Both the position numbers and the translations under genes were made by a program. Below the pieces are notes generated by a model that was given only the letters and a program-made list of their open reading frames with translations, did no database searches and was not told the origin of the DNA. Shown in pieces: positions 31,241 through 36,536 of a stretch of DNA of 36,536 nt. The DNA comes from Rhodococcus erythropolis NBRC 15567. Lineage in GTDB: Bacteria > Actinomycetota > Actinomycetes > Mycobacteriales > Mycobacteriaceae. Positions within the stretch are counted from its first letter, which is position 1. Every line of letters starts with the position of its first letter. Location of the stretch: the NCBI RefSeq assembly GCF_001552595.1, contig NZ_BCRM01000041.1, positions 1 to 36,536 of the forward strand, given 5' to 3'.

Positions 31241-32620
31241 TTGGCGGACAGGTCTCAGGCTACATCGTGGCCTGATGAAGTTTCAATGATTCCTGCGCGT
31301 GTCGCTGTTCACGAACACGCACCTACATCCGTACTGCGCCCGTACTGCGGTAGCAGCCCCATGCGGCGTCGGTACGGCACAGCTCGTACGCCTCGCGCTG
31401 TATCTGGCCATGTGCACGGGCACCAATGCCATTCCCTGACCCCGATGTTCGTCAACGCGCTCGGTGGCCCAGAGGCAGCTTGCCGAAGGTACTGCCAGGT
31501 CACGCTCGAATTGGAGCCCGGCGCATACAGCGGTATCGCGTCATGGCGTGGAGCCCAGCACTGGGTCGAGATCGTCGTCCGCTGCGCCTATACCGCGGAG
31601 TACAACCGCATCCGCCCCGAGCTCGTCAAGACGTCGAAGACAGGCAGTGTCGCCGGCGGAGGGATCAGTCTTAAATCGTTGTTGGCGGTCGCGAAAGTCA
31701 TGGCCGGTGCTGCTGATTTCGATTCCGGCCGCAGCTCGCGTCTATCCATTGCCACACTCGTCGAGCGAACAGGGCTCGGAGAGCGGACCGTTCAGCGAGC
31801 CCGTCAAGCGCTCAAACTACTTCGGGTAGCCACGGAGGTATTGCGTGGCCGACTACGCCGCAAAGGCGAACGTATGGCGTCGTGGAGATTTGATGACAAG
31901 TCGCGTGGCTGGGCATCGGTGTGGGCGTTGCACCCGCGTAAGCCTGTGGATAAAACCCGCATGTCAGTCGCAGGATCTATACAGATGGCACCCCACCCCC
32001 GTAGGGGTCAGTTTTCTATCCCTACCTCTCGTAGAGAGGTACTTAATACAAAACGATCTGTGGATAAACGAGCCGCTTCGCGGCGCAAGGAATCCAGGTC
32101 CGAGGTCGAGAAGGCTGACGGCATCCGGAAAGGCCTGTTGCTCGCATCCAAGTGGCTCGGTAATCCGAGAACGCCTACGTGGGCACGTCAACATACCCCC
32201 CGAGGTTGGGCGCCTGCACTGGCCGAATCAGCGGCGCACGGCTGGACCGCTGACGATCTCAACTCCACCATCGACGCGTGGGCCGAGGCACGGAAGATGA
32301 CACCGGACCCAAAGCATCCGATTGCGTTTATCCGGTGGCTCATGAAGGAGCAGGATCTGGCCTTCTCACCGCATGTTCTCGCTCAAATTGCCGCTGAGCA
32401 GGCAAAAGCTGGACGTGAACGACAGTCCTCGCAGTTCGAGGCCGAACGTGCGCGTTACGCATTGGCCGCGACTGAGGACTCCCCCGGCCGCCGGGCAGCG
32501 ATGGCAGCTGTTCCGGATGCTGCGGAAGTCCGCCGCCGCAGACAGATTGCTGAGCGGAGGACTGCCGCTGACGCGCGCGCAGAACTGTGCGCGCGTCAGC
32601 GCGGCATCGACAACTGGTGA
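31241..32620 (+). CDS. plasmid replication initiator protein (Rep)
   Basis: The product has up to 459 residues. The start is uncertain: TTG 31241 has AAGGGA at a good distance, while ATG 31289 is 16 residues in. A winged-helix segment lies at residues 167-194 (RLSIATLVERTGLGERTVQR). The C-terminal half has a basic linker (residues 240-290) and a helical part (AFIRWLMKEQDLAFSPHVLA). This layout is that of helix-turn-helix replication proteins of Rhodococcus plasmids, which bind iterons near the origin. The gene has a cluster of DnaA boxes and AT-rich DNA inside its frame, and parAB nearby. The assignment rests on this fold and context. Confidence 0.75.
   Translation: MADRSQATSWPDEVSMIPARVAVHEHAPTSVLRPYCGSSPMRRRYGTARTPRAVSGHVHGHQCHSLTPMFVNALGGPEAACRRYCQVTLELEPGAYSGIASWRGAQHWVEIVVRCAYTAEYNRIRPELVKTSKTGSVAGGGISLKSLLAVAKVMAGAADFDSGRSSRLSIATLVERTGLGERTVQRARQALKLLRVATEVLRGRLRRKGERMASWRFDDKSRGWASVWALHPRKPVDKTRMSVAGSIQMAPHPRRGQFSIPTSRREVLNTKRSVDKRAASRRKESRSEVEKADGIRKGLLLASKWLGNPRTPTWARQHTPRGWAPALAESAAHGWTADDLNSTIDAWAEARKMTPDPKHPIAFIRWLMKEQDLAFSPHVLAQIAAEQAKAGRERQSSQFEAERARYALAATEDSPGRRAAMAAVPDAAEVRRRRQIAERRTAADARAELCARQRGIDNW
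31945..32067. other. oriV: candidate replication origin (oriV) inside the rep gene
   Basis: Two perfect copies of tgtggataa (complement of the DnaA box TTATCCACA) occur in the same orientation at 31945-31953 and 32059-32067. Between them lie the small inverted repeats acccc-cgta-ggggt (31995-32008) and tacctct-cgtag-agaggta (32023-32041) and an AT-rich run (acttaatacaaaacg). Such a set is what a DNA-unwinding element next to DnaA boxes looks like. It overlaps the coding sequence for the basic linker of Rep. Confidence 0.6.
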
Positions 32621-32624
32621 AAAG

Positions 32625-33632
32625 CTACGAATCCGCAGCAGCGCGGACCATGACCAGGCCGGCGGTGGTGTGCTGGTCGAGCATCATCAATGTCGCTCGC
32701 ACATCACAGGCTTTCCACTTCCCGTCGAGCTGTCTGAACCGGACGGTGCCTTGCGTTTTGCCCCGCGCCAAACCCGCAGACATCTCTAGCGCCACAGGCA
32801 AGTCCTCGGGATGCATACCAGGTTTAACCTGGTCATCCACTGATTCCCACGCCAAGTCTGGCATCGGATCGCCTACCCATCGAATGAGTTGCAGCGTCTT
32901 GAGATTGACGATCGCTCGGTACTCCCCCTCCTCCGTCGCAGCCTCGAGGACCCGGTATTCAAGAACCACAGGGGGCGGAGCCGCCGCAACGTCGATCGCG
33001 GGGCCGATGTCTTGCGTTATTCCTCGCAAAATGACCTCTGACCTGCTGGTCGCAGGATCGATTTCTTCAAGCATTCGGCACGAAAAGTGGGCGGCACGCA
33101 GCTCGTCGTCATCTCGCCTCACTGTCCACACCGCTTGGTGAATGGTTCCGGGAGCCGAGTGGATGATCTTCGACAAAGCCTCGCCCTCATCGCGATTGGT
33201 CACGAGACGGGTGAAGGCGCCGGCCATTGCTTTCTCGGTATGTCGCTCATCCTCCGGAACGCCGTACAAGTCGAGCAGATCGTTGCTTCCGCTGGCTTTG
33301 CTCGCCGTCAGGTTGAACAACCAAGCTCCGGCCGGGTCCCTGTCGGGAACGACTTCGTCTGGTCCGCCAGTCCATAGGTACATGCCATGCAGACGTCCTG
33401 AGAACGTCACCAAAGGCTCCACAACGACACGCCGGCGGCCATCAGCAGTTACCCTGTCTACGCGGTCAGGCGACGCCATGACCTCGGCAATCACGCTGTA
33501 AACCTCGTCGAGGGAATCTTTGCTTTTGAAGAATTTGTCCAACGGTGTGAACTTTCGAGGAGTGCTCCCCAGACCGATGATCGACGGTGTAGCGCCACCG
33601 ATCGACTCAATCAACAACCACTTTGTTGCCAC
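32625..33632 (-). CDS. PAS-like domain protein (putative sensor)
   Basis: The product has 335 residues and starts at GTG 33632, with GGGGAGAGGAA upstream. It has no membrane helix. The first 200 residues are mixed alpha/beta (LHGMYLWTGGPDEVVPDRDP), with a helical region NDLLDLYGVPEDERHTEKAM. Residues 225-330 have the features of a PAS fold: TLQLIRWVGDPMPDLAWESV, GMHPEDLPVALEM and GTVRFRQLDGKWKACDVRAT. This resembles an actinobacterial family annotated as DUF5593. No kinase or cyclase output domain is present. It ends 4 bases from the rep stop, convergent. It may be cargo with the SDR gene. Confidence 0.65.
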   Translation of the reverse strand: MATKWLLIESIGGATPSIIGLGSTPRKFTPLDKFFKSKDSLDEVYSVIAEVMASPDRVDRVTADGRRRVVVEPLVTFSGRLHGMYLWTGGPDEVVPDRDPAGAWLFNLTASKASGSNDLLDLYGVPEDERHTEKAMAGAFTRLVTNRDEGEALSKIIHSAPGTIHQAVWTVRRDDDELRAAHFSCRMLEEIDPATSRSEVILRGITQDIGPAIDVAAAPPPVVLEYRVLEAATEEGEYRAIVNLKTLQLIRWVGDPMPDLAWESVDDQVKPGMHPEDLPVALEMSAGLARGKTQGTVRFRQLDGKWKACDVRATLMMLDQHTTAGLVMVRAAADS

Positions 33633-33761
33633 TGCGTAGTTCCTCTCCCCGCGGATGCGAACAGAGGAACACTACCCGACAAAACAGACTTAATGTTACT
33701 GTCCGTTACAGGTATTTAGTCCTTCAGTGGACGGCGCTGACCTGGGCATCCGCCAAAAGTA

Positions 33762-34574
33762 CTAGCCGGACTTCAGTGCTGGAATGATCCGTTGGTAGCC
33801 CGAACTGGCAGTCCTAGTTAGTAGGTCGACGATGCGGGCATCTTTACCGATCAGCACTCGAGGTCGGCGCCGTTCCACACCGCGCAAAATCGTTTTGGCA
33901 GCGGCCGCTGGATCCGTTCTCGCGATGGAACCCTCGAAGGATTCGACGACTTCCGAATGGTCGAGAGTTGTCGCCACACGCGCTGTACGTGCAATTGAAG
34001 TCTTGATTCCTCCGGGAAACACACAAATCACAGCTATCTGCCGGTGATGAAGAAGCATCTCCTGGCGGAGCGACTCGGTGAAGCCGCGGACCGCGAACTT
34101 CGCGGAGTTGTAGGCCGAGTAACCAGGCGCGGCCATGAGACCGAAGGCCGATGAGATGTTGACGATGGACCCACGATCCGACGCAATAATGTACGGCAAG
34201 AAGGCTTTCGACCCATTAACTACGCCCCAGAAGTCGACATTCATCACGTGCTCGATGTCTGCGTAGTCGGAATCCTCCACGGTTCCGGAATACAGAACGC
34301 CAGCGTTATTGAAGATCGCATCAACATGCCCGAACTGGGCGAGCGTTGCCGCGGCACACTCCCCCATCGCTTCTCGGTCCGTGACATCCGTCGCCGAGAT
34401 CATCACCGAGTCGGCGCTGATTCCAGTCAGCTCGACCGTTTCCTCTAGGCCACCTTGGTCGACGTCGATTAGTGCGAGCTTTGCGCCTTGGGCGGCCAGT
34501 TGGATGCTTAGTTGCCGCCCGATTCCCGCTCCGGCGCCGGTAACGACTACAACGCGTCCTATGAAATACCCCAT
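33762..34574 (-). CDS. short-chain dehydrogenase/reductase
   Basis: The product has 270 residues; ATG 34574 is chosen because the Rossmann strand follows directly (MGYFIGRVVVVTGAGAGIGR) and GAGGAA lies upstream. Motifs are TGAGAGIG (cofactor), NNAG, a Ser before the YSAYNSAK (catalytic Tyr and Lys), and a C-terminal region like other SDRs of actinobacteria. Asp after the second strand (LIDVD) favours NAD(H) (inference). The substrate is unknown. It sits between rep and parAB, with the PAS-like gene 129 bases downstream, so it is probably cargo. Confidence 0.88.
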   Translation of the reverse strand: MGYFIGRVVVVTGAGAGIGRQLSIQLAAQGAKLALIDVDQGGLEETVELTGISADSVMISATDVTDREAMGECAAATLAQFGHVDAIFNNAGVLYSGTVEDSDYADIEHVMNVDFWGVVNGSKAFLPYIIASDRGSIVNISSAFGLMAAPGYSAYNSAKFAVRGFTESLRQEMLLHHRQIAVICVFPGGIKTSIARTARVATTLDHSEVVESFEGSIARTDPAAAAKTILRGVERRRPRVLIGKDARIVDLLTRTASSGYQRIIPALKSG

Positions 34575-34683
34575 GCCGTAAGTATTCCTCGTGAGAACGG
34601 CGGTTTCGCGGAACGGGCCTAGTTGGGTGGGTGCGCAAAATTGACTCATGCTGACGTTGCTCGATTGAAATGTCGAGTGAGAG

Positions 34684-34710
34684 GTGCGACCTACGTGCGA
34701 CCTACGTGCG
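34684..34710. repeat. 11-base tandem repeat upstream of the SDR gene
   Basis: gtgcgacctac occurs at 34684-34694 and 34695-34705, followed by a partial copy gtgcg. It lies about 110 bases before the SDR start and about 100 bases before the 9-bp array. It may be a binding site or a slippage product. The rest of 34575-34807 shows nothing clear. Confidence 0.55.
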
Positions 34711-34807
34711 GGCCGCCAGGTGCGGTCGAACGGGTGACGTAGTCGTCGAGCCGTGGCGTTCTCCGCCTCACGTCCAGGCATTTTGCGCCATTGCGTCGAA
34801 CTGAAGA

Positions 34808-35165
34808 AATGCCAGCATTACTGTCAATAGCAGTAGAGAGTTGAGGGCGAGATCCGGGAACCTGTAAGCCCAGTAACACCAGCAATACCAGTAATGCCGT
34901 CAATGTCGGTGTGGCAGTCTCGGCTTGTTTCGATTCTCCGCGAACCCCGCCTGCCGTAATGACAGTAATACTGCTATTGGAAACATGCAGGTCATGGTGC
35001 GGCCACGGCGAACTGTGCGTAATGCCAGCATTGCTGCCATTACTGGTTTTGAGGCCAGATGTGTTGCTACGACCTGACCGATGGCCGATAGCAGCAATAC
35101 TGTCATTACTGCTATTGATTGCATTGCTGGCGATGGCGTGGAATGCTGGTAATGCCGTCAAATGT
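34808..35165. repeat. parS: array of 9-base-phased repeats upstream of parA (candidate centromere)
   Basis: Units near the consensus CAGYAATRC occur in both directions in clusters. In 34862-34906 five units follow each other with an exact 9-base period (including CAGTAACAC, CAGCAATAC, CAGTAATGC). Other matches are CAGTAATAC (34963), GCATTGCTG and CCATTACTG (35028, 35037), CAGCAATAC (35092), and 35103, 35112 and 35121, the last an exact reverse copy. At 35147-35161 the TAATGCCGTCAA of the first cluster returns. Placed just before parA, this suits a partition site bound by the small ParB-like protein, or an iteron array bound by Rep. Confidence 0.75.
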
Positions 35166-35188
35166 GCCAGCGCTGTCGAGGGAGAGCA

Positions 35189-36106
35189 ATGCAGACCGAC
35201 TTTCACGAAACACGCAAAAGGGTGATCGCCGTAATCAACGGCAAGGGTGGTGTCCTAAAGACGACCCTGACAGCTAACGTCGGTGGAGAACTGGCAGCGT
35301 CGGGGCAGAAAATTCTGCTCGTCGACCTCGATCCTCAGGGGAACCTCGCCGAAGACCTCGGGTACACCAGTGAAACCGGCGATGACCAGGGAAGGTCGCT
35401 TGCTAGCGCAATCGCTTTCGGCGGTGACGCAAAACCCATCGAAAATGTTCGCGCTAATCTCGATGTTCTCCCTGGGGGAGTTCACCTCGAACAAGCAACA
35501 GCAGCGCTTGCCGCTATGGCATCCAAAGATCCCGATGGCGCAAAACTTGCCCTCGCGAGGGTCCTTGCTCCAATGGCGCCCGCATACGACATGATCCTCA
35601 TCGACTGCCCCCCGGGCGACGAAACCTTGCAGACAGCAGCGCTAGCCGCCGCAAAATGGGCATTCGTGCCAGTCAAATCCGATGCGTCCAGCCGAAAAGG
35701 GATGGCAGCCGTTGCACTACGCATCGACGCTGTCGCTGCAATCAACCCCGACCTCGACCTACTGGGCGTCGTTCTCGTAGCCGTCGGTACATCAGCGAAA
35801 ACCGTGCTCAAGCAAGCCAGGTCTGCAATTGCAGAGGCGTTCGGCAACGACGACGTCGTTTTCACTGCCACCGTCCGTCACTCAGAAGCGACAGCCCAAG
35901 CAACACGCGAGCGAGGCATGCTCGCAGCCGAACTCGACGCAGTCGTCCGAAGCGGCCCGAAATGGTACGACGTCATCAAAGGCAACGCCGAGCCTCAGAC
36001 TCTCGCACCGAAATCGTCCAAATCCGTTGCAGACGACCTCTTTGCAGTTGCGCAAGAAGTTGTCACCCGCGTTGCAACAGCGGAAAGAGAGGAAGCACGG
36101 GTATGA
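35189..36106 (+). CDS. parA: ParA-family partition ATPase
   Basis: The product has 305 residues and starts at ATG 35189, with GAGGGAGA 3-10 bases upstream; this lies directly after the repeat array. The deviant Walker A is NGKGGVLKTT (K19 and K24), followed by LLVDLDPQGNL and a Walker B-like MILIDCPPG. There is no N-terminal HTH, so it is type Ib. It would bind DNA with ATP and move plasmid copies apart with its partner. The stop overlaps the next gene start (ATGA). The function is strongly supported. Confidence 0.92.
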   Translation: MQTDFHETRKRVIAVINGKGGVLKTTLTANVGGELAASGQKILLVDLDPQGNLAEDLGYTSETGDDQGRSLASAIAFGGDAKPIENVRANLDVLPGGVHLEQATAALAAMASKDPDGAKLALARVLAPMAPAYDMILIDCPPGDETLQTAALAAAKWAFVPVKSDASSRKGMAAVALRIDAVAAINPDLDLLGVVLVAVGTSAKTVLKQARSAIAEAFGNDDVVFTATVRHSEATAQATRERGMLAAELDAVVRSGPKWYDVIKGNAEPQTLAPKSSKSVADDLFAVAQEVVTRVATAEREEARV

Positions 36107-36471
36107 ATGACCGGCCCGAACGAAAGCTCACGGCGCTACCTCCGCGGAACGTGACTGGTGACCTGTCTCGAATGCAGAGGTCCAACCGCACGGCCGCACA
36201 GGTCCCGCCGCCTCCACAGCCCACGCCGACAGCTGTGGAAAAGCCCAAGCCCAAACGTATTACGGTCTACGTCGATCAAGCCGTATTCAGTCGCGCCCGA
36301 GGTGCTTACCGAAACACCAGCCACCTTGAGGACGACAAATCCTGGTCGCAATTCGTAGAGAAAGCACTAGCGGCAGAGGCAGAACGCCGGGAAACCGCGC
36401 ACAACAGCGGAAACCAGTACGAAGCAGAGACTGGCGCACTTCCCAGCGGGCGCCCCATCTCAGACGACTGA
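36103..36471 (+). CDS. parB: small ParB-like centromere-binding protein (RHH type)
   Basis: The product has 122 residues and starts at ATG 36103 with AGAGAGGAAG upstream. The N-terminal 50 residues are disordered and Pro/Arg-rich and could carry the arginine finger that type Ib partners use to stimulate ParA. The C-terminal part begins KRITVYVDQAVFSRARGAY (strand then helix), with SWSQFVEKALAAEAERRE as second helix, a ribbon-helix-helix fold. RHH partners of type Ib ParA bind short direct repeats near parA, as found here. It is coupled to parA and followed by a terminator. Confidence 0.78.
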   Translation: MNDRPERKLTALPPRNVTGDLSRMQRSNRTAAQVPPPPQPTPTAVEKPKPKRITVYVDQAVFSRARGAYRNTSHLEDDKSWSQFVEKALAAEAERRETAHNSGNQYEAETGALPSGRPISDD

Positions 36472-36484
36472 CCCACACATCGAA

Positions 36485-36516
36485 GGAGCCTCGCCGGTTG
36501 CACCCGACGAGGCTCC
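36485..36516 (+). terminator. terminator of the parAB operon
   Basis: ggagcctcg (36485-36493) pairs with cgaggctcc (36508-36516), a 9-bp perfect stem with a 14-base loop, 13 bases after the parB stop. No T-run follows. Confidence 0.75.
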
Positions 36517-36536
36517 AGACCGGGAAACCCCTGGAA

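Noticed and set aside
34808..35165. CRISPR array
   Set aside because: The units are 9 bases, degenerate and contiguous in both orientations, without unique spacers; no cas genes are present.

Overview
The window looks like a contiguous piece of a GC-rich conjugative plasmid from a mycolic-acid actinomycete, most likely Rhodococcus or a close relative. The reasons are the actinobacterial family set (DUF4192, DUF4913, SCO6880-type and DUF8175-type proteins), a cutinase-family exported protein, frequent GTG starts, and a complete replication/partition/transfer backbone. The genus is an inference from gene content. I saw no rRNA, tRNA or CRISPR array and no complete insertion sequence.

Layout. 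Bases 1-3340 hold small accessory genes: the end of a zinc-ribbon protein, an unlisted 57-residue membrane protein, a DUF4192 protein with a strong terminator, and a leftward trio that includes a CPBP intramembrane protease. Bases 3340-6079 are the mobilisation module: an inverted-repeat-rich candidate oriT, then MobC and a MOBP-type HUH relaxase whose genes overlap by 4 bases. Bases 6331-9943 are an accessory island: a small putative antitoxin overlapping a Doc-like Fic protein with an added C-terminal domain and a degenerate Fic motif, an unknown protein, and a protein with a HEPN-like Rx4H signature. Bases 10017-29127 are one leftward transfer operon of about 19 kb, closed by a 12-bp-stem terminator and built largely of ATGA/GTGA overlaps. 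It encodes the coupling protein, a VirB4 motor split over two genes, a VirB6-like channel protein, two DUF8175-like proteins, two small VirB2-like membrane proteins, two ParA-like proteins without P-loop lysines, a three-domain peptidoglycan hydrolase, a large cutinase-like exported protein, and envelope and lipoprotein factors. Bases 29128-31240 carry small genes, regulators (a tandem-HTH protein and a ribbon-helix-helix-like protein) and terminators. Bases 31241-32620 encode the replication initiator, with two perfect DnaA boxes inside its reading frame. Bases 32625-34574 hold two leftward genes that look like cargo (a PAS-like protein and an SDR). Bases 34808-36516 are a partition locus: an array of 9-bp-phased repeats, parA, a small ParB-like protein, and a terminator.

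How it may work together. MobC and the relaxase would nick oriT, the coupling protein would pass the DNA to the split-VirB4 secretion channel, and the exported hydrolases would open the envelope. The pairing of a peptidoglycan hydrolase with a cutinase-like hydrolase, a glycine-zipper exported protein and several lipoproteins suggests a transfer machine adapted to an envelope with a mycolate outer membrane. This is the most interesting candidate system in the window. The candidate oriV inside rep, the 9-bp repeat array and the Fic/HEPN island are the next most interesting.
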